Assembly (NCBI RefSeq): GCF_036906915.1
Contig: NZ_JBAKHX010000025.1
Location: forward strand, 31,537-95,536
Length of the DNA: 64,000 bases
Source: Phytohabitans sp036906915
GTDB lineage: Bacteria; Actinomycetota; Actinomycetes; Mycobacteriales; Micromonosporaceae
Reading direction: 5' to 3'
Under the pieces are notes generated by a model that was not told the DNA's origin, did not search any database, and saw nothing but the letters and a program-made list of their open reading frames with translations. A program made the position numbers and the translations under genes. The first letter of the stretch is position 1; the number at the start of each line of letters is the position of its first letter. This document shows positions 17,725 to 26,108 of this stretch, one piece after another.

Positions 17725-19200
17725 GTGGAGCCCCTGCCGTCCAAACTCGCCGCCGCCCTGGTCTTCCTCGCGAGCGGCGCCGTCCTGGTCCTCGAGACCG
17801 TCGCGTTGCGCCTCGTCGGGCCGTACATCGGGGTGACCTTGCAGGTCACCAGCTCGGTGATCGGCATGGCGCTGGGCGCGATCGCGTACGGGGCCTGGCT
17901 CGGCGGGTTCCTCGCTGACCGGTACGACCCGCGCAAGCTGATCCCGCCGGCGCTGGTGCTAGCGGGTATCGCCACCGCCGTGACGCTCCCGATCGTCCGG
18001 TACGCCGGCGAGGTGCTGCGCGGGGAGGCGGCCGGCGGCATCCTGCTTCTCACCGCGCTGGCCGTCTTCGTGCCGGCGGGGCTGCTCTCCGCGGTCACGC
18101 CGCTCGTGGTCAAGCTGCAGCTCGGCGACCTCGCCCGCACCGGCCGGGTGGTGGGCCGGCTGTCGAGCATCGGCACGCTGGGCGGCATCACGGCGACCCT
18201 GGCGACCGGGTTCGTCCTGGTGGCCGCCCTTTCCACGAGCGCGATCATCGTGAGCCTGGCGGTGGCGCTGGGCCTGTCCGGGATCGGCCTCTGGCTGTAT
18301 CTGCGCCGCCGCGTGGCGATGCCGCTCACCCGCACCGGCGCCGCGCTCGCCGGGCTGGGGCTGCTGGGCGCCGGTCTGTCCACGGTGGCGCCGAACCCGT
18401 GCGACATCGAGACCGCGTACCACTGCGCGACGGTCACCTCCGACCCTGCCCGGGGCACCGGTCGCACCCTGATCCTCAACTCGGCCAACCACTCGTACGT
18501 CGACCTGGCCGACCCGCGTCACCTGGAGTTCGAGTACACCCAGTGGTTCGGGGCGGTGGCCGACGTCATGGCACCGGAAGGGCAGCGGCTGGACGCGCTG
18601 CACCTCGGCGGTGGCGGGTTCACGATGCCCCGGTACCTGACCGCCACCCGGCCGCGCACCGACAACGACGTGTACGAGATCGACGGCGGCCTGGTCGACC
18701 TGGCCCGCCGCGAGCTGGGCCTGCGCACCGGTCCCGACCTGACGGCCGTGGTCGGCGACGCCCGGGTACTGGTCACCGCCCGGCCGGAGGACAGCGCCGA
18801 CCTGGTGGTCGGTGACGCGTTCGGGCACCTGGTGGTGCCGTGGCACCTGGCCACCCGCGAGATGGTCGTCGAGATCCAGCGCGTCCTGCGGCCGCAGGGG
18901 ATCTATACCCAAAATGTGATCGACTATCCGCCGCTGCGCTTCATCCGCGCCGAGATGGCCACCGTGGCGGACGTGTTTCCGCACGTGCTTCTCATCGGCG
19001 AGCCCGCCGCGCTGGCCGGCGAGACGGGCGCCAACTTCGTGATCGTCGCGTCCGACGCGCCGCTGCCGCTCGACGCGTTGCGCGCTCGGGTGGGCCCCGG
19101 CATCACGGTGCTCGAGGGCGACGAACTGGCCGACCTCGTGGGGAGCGCTCCCGTGCTCACCGACGAGTACGCGCCGGTCGACCAGCTGCTCGCGCGCTGA
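17725..19200 (+). CDS. Membrane-fused spermidine synthase-like methyltransferase fold protein
   Basis: 491 residues. About 6-7 predicted membrane helices span residues 5-225 (MFS-like half: ALVFLASGAVLVLETVALRLVGPYIG at the start). A Rossmann-type aminopropyltransferase-like domain follows (about 240-491) with LHLGGGGFTMPRYL, VYEIDGGLVDLARREL and VVGDARVL. This is the common actinobacterial fused MFS/spermidine-synthase arrangement. Whether it makes polyamines is unclear, since membrane-fused versions often lack proven synthase activity. GTG start with a leaderless promoter. The kinase gene follows 43 bp later. Confidence 0.85.
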   Translation: MEPLPSKLAAALVFLASGAVLVLETVALRLVGPYIGVTLQVTSSVIGMALGAIAYGAWLGGFLADRYDPRKLIPPALVLAGIATAVTLPIVRYAGEVLRGEAAGGILLLTALAVFVPAGLLSAVTPLVVKLQLGDLARTGRVVGRLSSIGTLGGITATLATGFVLVAALSTSAIIVSLAVALGLSGIGLWLYLRRRVAMPLTRTGAALAGLGLLGAGLSTVAPNPCDIETAYHCATVTSDPARGTGRTLILNSANHSYVDLADPRHLEFEYTQWFGAVADVMAPEGQRLDALHLGGGGFTMPRYLTATRPRTDNDVYEIDGGLVDLARRELGLRTGPDLTAVVGDARVLVTARPEDSADLVVGDAFGHLVVPWHLATREMVVEIQRVLRPQGIYTQNVIDYPPLRFIRAEMATVADVFPHVLLIGEPAALAGETGANFVIVASDAPLPLDALRARVGPGITVLEGDELADLVGSAPVLTDEYAPVDQLLAR

Positions 19201-19243
19201 ATCGGCTGGTGTAGGCCCCGCCGTTGGTGGGCACTCGAAGGTC

Positions 19244-20722
19244 ATGACACTCCTTGGCGGGCGGTACCGCCTGGTGGAGCAGCTGGGCGTCGGCGGAATG
19301 TCGGTCGTGTGGCGCGGCTTCGACGAGGTGCTCGGGCGCCAGGTGGCGGTCAAGGTGCTCGACGGGAAACTCGCGTCAGACCCGGCGTTCCGGCGGCGCA
19401 TCCGGATCGAGGCGAGAGCGGCCGCGCGGCTCTGCCACCCGCACATCACCAACGTGTACGACTACGGCCAGTCGGACGATACGCCGTACGTCGTCATGGA
19501 GCTCGTCGACGGCGAGCCGCTGGCCGACGTGCTCGCCCGCGACGGTGTACTGCCCTGGCAGACGGCGGTGACGGTCTGCGGCGAGGTCGCGTCCGCGCTG
19601 GCGGCGGCGCACCAGCGCGGCATCGTGCACCGCGACGTGAAGCCGGCCAACGTCATGCTCACCGAGGCCGGTGCGAAGGTGGTCGATTTCGGGCTGTCCG
19701 CGCTCATCGGCGAGAGCGACGTCGGGCCAGACGGGAACCTGCTCGGCACGCCCGCCTACCTCGCGCCGGAACGGCTCGACGGCGGCGCGGTCTCGCCGGC
19801 CGCCGACGTGTACGGCCTCGGCCTGCTCCTCTACCGCGCGCTGACCGGTCAGCGCCCCTGGCACGTGGCCTCGATGACCGACATGCTGCGCGCGCACCGG
19901 TACGCCGAGCCGATTCCGCTGCCACCGGTCGACGGGCTGCCGGCGGAGGTGGCGGAGCTGTGCGAGCGCTGCCTCGCCAAGGATCCCGACGAGCGGCCCA
20001 CCAGCGCCGAGGTGGCCGACGCGCTGGCCGTGAACACGGCGCGACCGCACCTTGACGACACGGCGATCCTTCCCCTGCCGGCCGACCCGACCGACCTGAT
20101 ACCGGCTAAGGCGGGGGGATTTCGCCGGCGGGCGCAGGCCGCGCTCGTCGGCGCGGTGCTGATGGCCGCGACCGGACTGCTGTGGGCGAACGCGGCCCGG
20201 TCTCCTGGCAGCGGCCCGGGCGGCGCGGGCGGCGCGGCCGCGGCGGCGGCCCCCACGCCTCCCAGCGTGTCGCCCGCTGGGGCGCCCGCGTGCCGGGTCC
20301 GCTACGCCGTCCGGCAGGACTCGGGCAGCACGTTCCAAGCCGACGTGACCGTCACGAACGCTGGGCGCGAGCCGGTGGCCGGCTGGCGGCTGACGTTCGC
20401 GTTCCCCGGCGACCAGGAGGTCGCCGAGTCGGCGCAGGTGGTGCAGGCCGGGCGGCGGGTGTCGGCGCGCGGCGACACCATCCCCGCGGGCGGGTCGGCG
20501 ACGCTGGGGCTCACCGGCAGGTACGCCGAGGCCAACCCGGCGCCGGTCGGGTTCATGCTGGACGGCCAGGCGTGCGAGACGTCGGTGGCCGACCTGAGCG
20601 CGCCGCCCCCGACGGCGGCCTCCGCCACGGGCGAGAAGGACAACTCCGGCAGCGGCAGCGGCAAGAGCAACGGCAACAAGGACAAGGGCAACAAGGGCAA
20701 AGGCGACAAGGGCAAGGGCTGA
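19244..20722 (+). CDS. Transmembrane Ser/Thr protein kinase with CBM2-like ectodomain
   Basis: 492 residues. A complete Hanks-type kinase (1-265): glycine loop GVGGMS, Lys37, HRDVKPAN (D131), DFG (148-150) and APE. One membrane helix lies at about 298-315. The outside part has an Ala/Pro linker and a CBM2-like beta-sandwich (about 349-443) bounded by C349 and C443. A Gly/Lys/Asn-rich tail ends the protein. The CBM2 core is clear (VTVTNAGREPVAGWRLTF), but the surface tryptophans that bind cellulose appear to be replaced. Actinobacterial kinases usually carry PASTA or other sensors here. Start ATG with GAAGG upstream. Confidence 0.88.
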   Translation: MTLLGGRYRLVEQLGVGGMSVVWRGFDEVLGRQVAVKVLDGKLASDPAFRRRIRIEARAAARLCHPHITNVYDYGQSDDTPYVVMELVDGEPLADVLARDGVLPWQTAVTVCGEVASALAAAHQRGIVHRDVKPANVMLTEAGAKVVDFGLSALIGESDVGPDGNLLGTPAYLAPERLDGGAVSPAADVYGLGLLLYRALTGQRPWHVASMTDMLRAHRYAEPIPLPPVDGLPAEVAELCERCLAKDPDERPTSAEVADALAVNTARPHLDDTAILPLPADPTDLIPAKAGGFRRRAQAALVGAVLMAATGLLWANAARSPGSGPGGAGGAAAAAAPTPPSVSPAGAPACRVRYAVRQDSGSTFQADVTVTNAGREPVAGWRLTFAFPGDQEVAESAQVVQAGRRVSARGDTIPAGGSATLGLTGRYAEANPAPVGFMLDGQACETSVADLSAPPPTAASATGEKDNSGSGSGKSNGNKDKGNKGKGDKGKG

Positions 20723-20723
20723 T

Positions 20724-20976
20724 CGCTACGTCGCGGCCGTGGTGCCGACGCTCCAAGAGGTGATCGACCTTGCGAAGTCGGAGAGCCGGCGGCTCGGCCG
20801 CACGCGTGGACGTTCCGGCGGAAAACCAGTTCACGGCGGCGCCGTTCCGGATCGGCACCGACCCGAACGCGCGCGGTGCCAACACGGCTGAGTACGCGCT
20901 GTTCTTCGGCCTGGGCCTGGACGGCGTCTTCGCCGACCACCCCGACACCGCGGTGGCCGCCCGCGCCGGCCGCTAG
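20724..20976 (+). pseudogene. Glycerophosphodiester phosphodiesterase remnant
   Basis: Two pieces of a GDPD are joined. Codons from 20724 give RYVAAVVPTLQEVIDLAK and so on, a mid-protein GDPD segment. After 20800 a frame shift leads to the family C-terminus (AENQFTAAPFRIGTDPNARG, then LGLDGVFADHPDTAV). The catalytic N-terminus and the intervening part are missing, so this cannot be active. It follows the kinase gene immediately and ends 4 bp from the convergent surface-protein gene. Confidence 0.75.
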
Positions 20977-20980
20977 GGCC

Positions 20981-21931
20981 TCACGCGGAGGGGGCGCTCC
21001 ACACGGCCACCGTCGGGCCCTCCGGGTCCACGGGCGCGCCCGGCATCCGCCGGCGGTACCACCAGCCGAGCGCCCCCACCGCGAGTACGCCGACCGCCGA
21101 GAGTGCCAGTCCCACGCCGATCATCGGTGCGGACGGACCGTCGGTGAGCTGGCCGCTCTGGCTCAGCGCTGGCGGCTCTGTCGCCGCGGGCTCGCCCCCG
21201 GACGGACCCTGGGACTCCTCGTACGCGGGCGCCCCGGTCGTCGCGGCGGGTTCCGGCGACTCCGAAGCTTCCGCCGATTCCCGTGACTTCGGAGTGGACG
21301 GTGCCTGGGTCGGCTCCGCCTCCGACTCCTCGGACTCGGAGGGCGGCGCGGGCGCCGGTTCCTCCGCATCATCGTTTGGGGGCAGGGCCACGGCGCCCGC
21401 CACGATGACCGCCTTCGTGGCGCTGCCGAGCGGCTTGCCGGCGGGTGTACGCACGACGACGTCGAGCCGGGCCTCGCCGGTCGGTGTGTCGTCGGCGAAC
21501 GCGACTCGGTACCGGGCGGTGGCCTTGGCGTCGCCGCACATCAGGGTTGCGTCGGCGAGCGAGTCGATCGCGTTGACGGTGCCATCAGTCGAAGTCTCGA
21601 CGAGCCTCAGCGGCAGACCGGCGGTCACGCGCTCCACGCGTACGTGACGAGGACGCAGCCCGTCCAGTGTTACGGAGATGGTGCGGCGGGTCGGGTCGCA
21701 GGCCTTGCCGGTGCGGGTCACCTTGACGTCCAGCGTGACCGGTGTGCCGCCGCCGGACACCGTGGCGCCCGACGCGTCGGCCTCCACCTCGCAGCACTTC
21801 GCCGCGCTGGCCTTCGCCTCCTGCTTCTCGCCGTTGCCGTTGTTCGCGGCCAGCGTCGGCACTGTCAGCGCCAACCCGGCCAAGCCAGCGGCCACGGCGC
21901 CGAAGCGCGCCAAACTCCGCGGTCCTGACAT
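20981..21931 (-). CDS. Secreted, membrane-anchored Ser/Pro/Glu-rich protein
   Basis: 316 residues from ATG 21931, which has GGGGGGTG upstream. Signal peptide about 1-28 (ending TLAA). A Cys-containing beta-type domain (about 45-185) with CC, TRTGKACDPTRRTISVTLDG and MCGDAKATARYRVAF. Then a long low-complexity region rich in E, S, P and A (about 190-275), a membrane helix (about 278-300) and a short basic tail. Looks like a type I surface protein on a wall-spanning stalk; no LPXTG motif. I know no function for the folded domain. Confidence 0.75.
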   Translation of the reverse strand: MSGPRSLARFGAVAAGLAGLALTVPTLAANNGNGEKQEAKASAAKCCEVEADASGATVSGGGTPVTLDVKVTRTGKACDPTRRTISVTLDGLRPRHVRVERVTAGLPLRLVETSTDGTVNAIDSLADATLMCGDAKATARYRVAFADDTPTGEARLDVVVRTPAGKPLGSATKAVIVAGAVALPPNDDAEEPAPAPPSESEESEAEPTQAPSTPKSRESAEASESPEPAATTGAPAYEESQGPSGGEPAATEPPALSQSGQLTDGPSAPMIGVGLALSAVGVLAVGALGWWYRRRMPGAPVDPEGPTVAVWSAPSA

Positions 21932-22090
21932 GTCACCCCCCACACGTGTGGACCCAAACCTATGCGGACCAGGAGCGTCCGTTAAGGCCGCTTTCTCGCA
22001 TGTTTTGCTGATCAACGACTCAGTTAACCCGGACCGTCGTGAACCGGGCACGAACGGTGATCTTCGCCGGTGACCTGGTAGGAAGGGGCG

Positions 22091-24184
22091 ATGCGGGAAG
22101 AGGCGGAAGCGGTACTGCGACGGCTGGCCGGCGAGCGTGCCCGGCTCCGTGACGACCAGTGGCGGGCCATCGAGGCGCTGGTGGCCGACCGTCGCCGGGT
22201 GCTGTGCGTGCAGCGCACGGGCTGGGGAAAGTCCGCGGTGTACTTCGTCGCGACGGCTCTGCTGCGAGCTCGGGAGACCACCGGGCCCACCGTGATCGTG
22301 TCGCCGCTGCTCGCCCTCATGCGTAACCAGGTCGAGGCGGCCGCCCGCGCGGGTATCCACGCCCGCACGATCAACTCCGCCAACCTCGACGAGTGGGACG
22401 AGATCACCGAGCAGATCCACGCCGGTGCGGTCGACGTGCTACTCATCAGCCCCGAGCGACTCAACAATCCCGACTTCCGCGACACCGTCCTGCCCCGGCT
22501 CGCCGCCACGACCGGCCTGCTCGTGGTCGACGAGGCGCACTGCGTCTCCGACTGGGGTCACGACTTCCGGCCTGACTACCGCCGGCTGCGCACCTTCCTC
22601 GCCGGGCTGCCCGAGCGCACGCCGGTGCTGGCCACCACCGCGACGGCCAACGCCCGGGTCACCGCCGACGTGGCCGACCAGCTCGGCGACGCGCTCGTGC
22701 TGCGCGGAGCGCTCGACCGTGACTCGCTGCGGCTGGCCGTGCTCGACCTGCCGACGCCGGCCCACCGGCTGGCCTGGCTGGCCGACCACCTGGACAGGCT
22801 GGCCGGCTCGGGCATCGTGTACACGCTGACGGTGGCGGCTGCTGGCGAGACCGCCGAGTTCCTTCGGTCCCGGGGCTACGCGGTCGCCTCGTACAGCGGG
22901 CAGTCCGACGACACCGACCGCCGGGCCGCCGAGCAGGACCTGCTCGACAACAAGATCAAGGCGCTGATCGCGACGTCGGCGCTCGGCATGGGTTTCGACA
23001 AGCCCGACCTCGGCTTCGTCGTGCACCTCGGTGCGCCGCCCTCGCCGATCGCGTACTACCAGCAGGTGGGCCGCGCCGGCCGCGGCGTCGACCAGGCGGA
23101 GGTCCTGCTGTTGCCGGGCCCGGAAGACGCGGCCATCTGGCGGTACTTCGCCTCGCTCGCGTTTCCGCCCGAGGAGCAGGTGCGCTCGGTGCTAGGCGCC
23201 CTGTCCACCGAGCGTCCATTGTCGACTCCGGCGCTGGAGCCGATCGTCGACCTGCGGCGCACGCGGCTGGAGCTGATGCTCAAGGTGCTCGACGTCGACG
23301 GCGCGGTGCGCCGGGTGCGCGGCGGCTGGCTCGCTACGGGCCAGCCGTGGGAGTACGACGCCGCGCGGCTGCGGCGGGTCGCCGAGGCGCGTACGGCCGA
23401 GCAGCAGGCCATGCGCGAGTACACCGCGACGGCCGGCTGCCGGATGGAGTACCTGCGCAGGTGCCTCGACGATCCGGGTGCGGTGCCCTGTGGCCGCTGT
23501 GACCGCTGCGCCGGCCCGCGCTTCGACACCGAGGTGTCACACCCCGCGCTGTCGGCCGCGCAGGCGTTTCTGGGCCGGCCGGGCGTCGAGGTCACGCCGA
23601 AGAAGATGTGGCCGACCGGCCTGGAGGCGGTCGGCGTGCCGCTGCGGGGAAAGATCGCACCGGGCGAGCAGGCCGCTTCCGGCCGCGCGGTGGGGCGCCT
23701 ATCCGACCTCGGCTGGGGCTCGCGCCTGCGAGGGCTGGTCGGCCCGGACTCGCCCGACGCTCCGCTGCCCGACGACGTGGCCGGTGCGGTCATCGAGGTG
23801 CTCAAGGCGTGGGCGCGCGGCGACGACCCGTGGCCGGCCCGGCCGGTGGGGATCGTCGCCGTGGATTCCCGGCGGCACAGCCAGCTCGTGCGCGGTCTCG
23901 CCGAACGCGTCGCCGCGGTCGGTCGGCTGCCGCTGCTTGGGGCGGTGCGGCGGGTCGGCGGCGGCGCGGGGCCGCGGGGCAACAGCGCCCAGCGGGTACT
24001 CGCGCTCCACGCCGCGTTCGAGGTGCCGCCGCCACTCGCCGAGCAACTGGCCATATTGGACGGTCCAGTGCTGCTCGTTGACGACCTGGTCGACTCCGGC
24101 TGGACGATGACGATGGTGGCGCGCCTGCTGCGCCAGGCCGGTGCCCCGGTCGTGCTGCCCCTCGCTCTGGCGATCGCCGGTTGA
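22091..24184 (+). CDS. recQ: RecQ-type DNA helicase fused to a phosphoribosyltransferase-like domain
   Basis: 697 residues. RecQ helicase core: Walker A TGWGKS (43-48), DEAHCVSDWGHDFR (motif II plus the RecQ aromatic loop, about 145-160), TATA, and motif VI QVGRAGRG. A four-Cys zinc site follows (C...C...CGRCDRC, about 450-475). The C-terminal ~200 residues carry VLLVDDLVDSGWTMTMVA, the PRPP-binding loop of type I phosphoribosyltransferases. 3'-5' DNA helicase activity is expected. The PRT-like part may bind a nucleotide or act as a ComF-like accessory. GGAAGG precedes the ATG. It ends 9 bp from the convergent NlpC gene. Confidence 0.9.
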   Translation: MREEAEAVLRRLAGERARLRDDQWRAIEALVADRRRVLCVQRTGWGKSAVYFVATALLRARETTGPTVIVSPLLALMRNQVEAAARAGIHARTINSANLDEWDEITEQIHAGAVDVLLISPERLNNPDFRDTVLPRLAATTGLLVVDEAHCVSDWGHDFRPDYRRLRTFLAGLPERTPVLATTATANARVTADVADQLGDALVLRGALDRDSLRLAVLDLPTPAHRLAWLADHLDRLAGSGIVYTLTVAAAGETAEFLRSRGYAVASYSGQSDDTDRRAAEQDLLDNKIKALIATSALGMGFDKPDLGFVVHLGAPPSPIAYYQQVGRAGRGVDQAEVLLLPGPEDAAIWRYFASLAFPPEEQVRSVLGALSTERPLSTPALEPIVDLRRTRLELMLKVLDVDGAVRRVRGGWLATGQPWEYDAARLRRVAEARTAEQQAMREYTATAGCRMEYLRRCLDDPGAVPCGRCDRCAGPRFDTEVSHPALSAAQAFLGRPGVEVTPKKMWPTGLEAVGVPLRGKIAPGEQAASGRAVGRLSDLGWGSRLRGLVGPDSPDAPLPDDVAGAVIEVLKAWARGDDPWPARPVGIVAVDSRRHSQLVRGLAERVAAVGRLPLLGAVRRVGGGAGPRGNSAQRVLALHAAFEVPPPLAEQLAILDGPVLLVDDLVDSGWTMTMVARLLRQAGAPVVLPLALAIAG

Positions 24185-24193
24185 GCCCGTGAG

Positions 24194-25117
24194 CTAGCTC
24201 GGCCGGCCGTATCCGTGGATCGGCTGGTAGTCGACGTCGTCGACGCGCACGGGCTCGCCGTGCTGCGGGGCGTGGATCATCTTGCCGCCGCCGACGTACA
24301 TCGCCACGTGGTGAATGCTGCGGTAGTAGAAGATCAGGTCGCCGGGCTTCAACTCGTCGCGGCTGACCCTTTTGACCGCGCGCCACTGGCGGCGGGCGTT
24401 GTGAGGCAGTGGCACGCCCGCCTTGGCCCAGGCCGCGGAGGTGAGGCCCGAGCAGTCGTACGAGTTGGGGCCGCCGCTGCCGAACCTGTACTCCTTGCCG
24501 AGCTGGGCGTACGCGAACCGGACGGCCGCGCCCGCCTTGCCCGCAGAGAACGTCGGCTTGAAGCCCTTGAGCGTCGGACGCGGCTTGAAGCCGGTCTGCT
24601 CGCGCAGTTGCTCCAGCCGGGCGATGTCCTGCTCGATCTCCTGCCTCTTCGTGGCGAGCGTCAGCTCCTGGGCGGCCTGCTGGCTGGCGGCCGAGTCGAG
24701 GGTGTGGCGGGCCGCCTCGACCCGCTCGCGTGCCGCGTTGAGCTTGTCGATCTCCTGACTCTGCTCGCCCGCCAGCCGTTCGAGCACGAGCAGCCGGTCG
24801 GCGAAGTCCGACGCGGACTCGGCCGAGATCACCGCGAGTGCAGTGCTGACGCCGCTCGACCGGTACGCTGTGGCGGCGATCACACCGACGCGGGCCTGTC
24901 GGGCGGCCAGCTGCCGCTCCAGCGGCCGGATCTCCTCGTTGAGGTCGGCGATCTGGCGGCGAGTGGTGCGTAGGTTGTCGCGGACCTCGTTGTAGTCCTC
25001 GATCACCTTCTCCAGGTGCTCGCCCGCCGTGTTGAGCTGGTCGCCGATTGGTGTCGCCTGTACGGGGACGGGTAGCAGCACGATCACCAGGGCGGCGATG
25101 AGGGCGGTCGTCGGCAT
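24194..25117 (-). CDS. NlpC/P60 peptidoglycan endopeptidase with coiled-coil N-terminus
   Basis: 307 residues from ATG 25117 (a GTG at 25147 would add 10). Signal peptide 1-20 (PVPVQA), long coiled coil (about 35-175), then an NlpC/P60 domain with DCSGL (Cys222), HHVAMYVG (His270) and HAP (His282). Expected to cut the D-iGlu/meso-DAP stem-peptide bond during cell separation, as RipA-like proteins do. The coiled-coil region, with SASDFADRLLVLERL, resembles that of the LAS-type protein at 16711. Divergent from the next gene. Confidence 0.9.
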   Translation of the reverse strand: MPTTALIAALVIVLLPVPVQATPIGDQLNTAGEHLEKVIEDYNEVRDNLRTTRRQIADLNEEIRPLERQLAARQARVGVIAATAYRSSGVSTALAVISAESASDFADRLLVLERLAGEQSQEIDKLNAARERVEAARHTLDSAASQQAAQELTLATKRQEIEQDIARLEQLREQTGFKPRPTLKGFKPTFSAGKAGAAVRFAYAQLGKEYRFGSGGPNSYDCSGLTSAAWAKAGVPLPHNARRQWRAVKRVSRDELKPGDLIFYYRSIHHVAMYVGGGKMIHAPQHGEPVRVDDVDYQPIHGYGRPS

Positions 25118-25235
25118 GGAGATACGCAGAGTTGCACAACCTGGCACGCAGACCTAACGAGGCATCTCGGGCAAAAGCCACGCGCATTACGATCCCGCAT
25201 ACTTGTACCGGCCGTCCCGAGGAGGAATCCCCGCC

Positions 25236-26108
25236 ATGCCCGCACCCACCGCCCGGATCGCCATCCTCGCCGCCGGTCTGGTGGTCGCCCTGCTGGGCGG
25301 GTTCGGCCTGGGGCGCGTGACCAGCGGCGACGAGCCGGGCACGATGGCCGGCCCACCGGTCGCCGCCGGCGCCGAGGCGAGCCCACACCAGCACGGCACC
25401 ACGGCCGGCCAGGCCACCGCCGACGTGGGTGGGCTCGCGGTCAGCTCCGGCGGATACACGCTGGTGCCCGAGGCGACCTCGTTCTCCGCCGGGCAGCCCC
25501 GCGACTTCGCCTTCCGCGTCGTGGGCCGGGACGGGCGGCCGGTCACCACGTTCGCGATCGTGCACGACAAGCCGTTGCACCTCATCGTGGTGCGCCGGGA
25601 CCTGTCGGGATACCAGCACCTGCACCCGGCGATGGCAACCGACGGCAGATGGCGGGTGCCGCTCACCCTGCCCGCTGCGGGCGCCTGGCGGGCGTACGCG
25701 GATTTCACCGTCGACGTGGGTGGGCAGCAGACGGCGCTGACGCTCGGCGTGGATCTGTCCGTGACCGGCGACTACGCCGCGCGGGCACTGCCCGTGCCGG
25801 CGCGCGACGCGGCCGTCGCGGGCTTCTCGGTGAGCTATGACGGCACACCGGCGCCGGGCGCGACACAGCCGCTCTTCTTCCGGGTACCGGGTGCCACGCC
25901 GGAGCGGTACCTCGGGGCGTACGGGCACCTCGTGGTGGTGCGCGAGGGAGACCTCGGATACGTGCACGTGCACCCCGAAGACCAGCTGATCGACGGGGCG
26001 GTCAAGTTCTGGCTGGCGGTGCCGAGCACCGGCCGTTACCGGATGTACTTCGACTTCCAGGTGGCCGGAAAGGTGCACACGGCGGAGTTCACTCTGGTGG
26101 TGAGCTGA
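25236..26108 (+). CDS. Secreted/anchored His-rich protein, unknown function
   Basis: 290 residues from ATG 25236, preceded by a strong GAGGAGG site (an upstream in-frame start is less likely). N-terminal membrane or signal segment (about 7-29), a linker with HQHG, then two related beta domains. Both domains contain paired histidines next to similar strands: LIVVRRDLSGYQHLHPAM and LVVVREGDLGYVHVHPED. The repeated xHxHP motif suggests metal binding, perhaps copper, outside the cell; this is inference. No cysteines. Its last 20 bp overlap the convergent methyltransferase gene. Confidence 0.75.
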   Translation: MPAPTARIAILAAGLVVALLGGFGLGRVTSGDEPGTMAGPPVAAGAEASPHQHGTTAGQATADVGGLAVSSGGYTLVPEATSFSAGQPRDFAFRVVGRDGRPVTTFAIVHDKPLHLIVVRRDLSGYQHLHPAMATDGRWRVPLTLPAAGAWRAYADFTVDVGGQQTALTLGVDLSVTGDYAARALPVPARDAAVAGFSVSYDGTPAPGATQPLFFRVPGATPERYLGAYGHLVVVREGDLGYVHVHPEDQLIDGAVKFWLAVPSTGRYRMYFDFQVAGKVHTAEFTLVVS

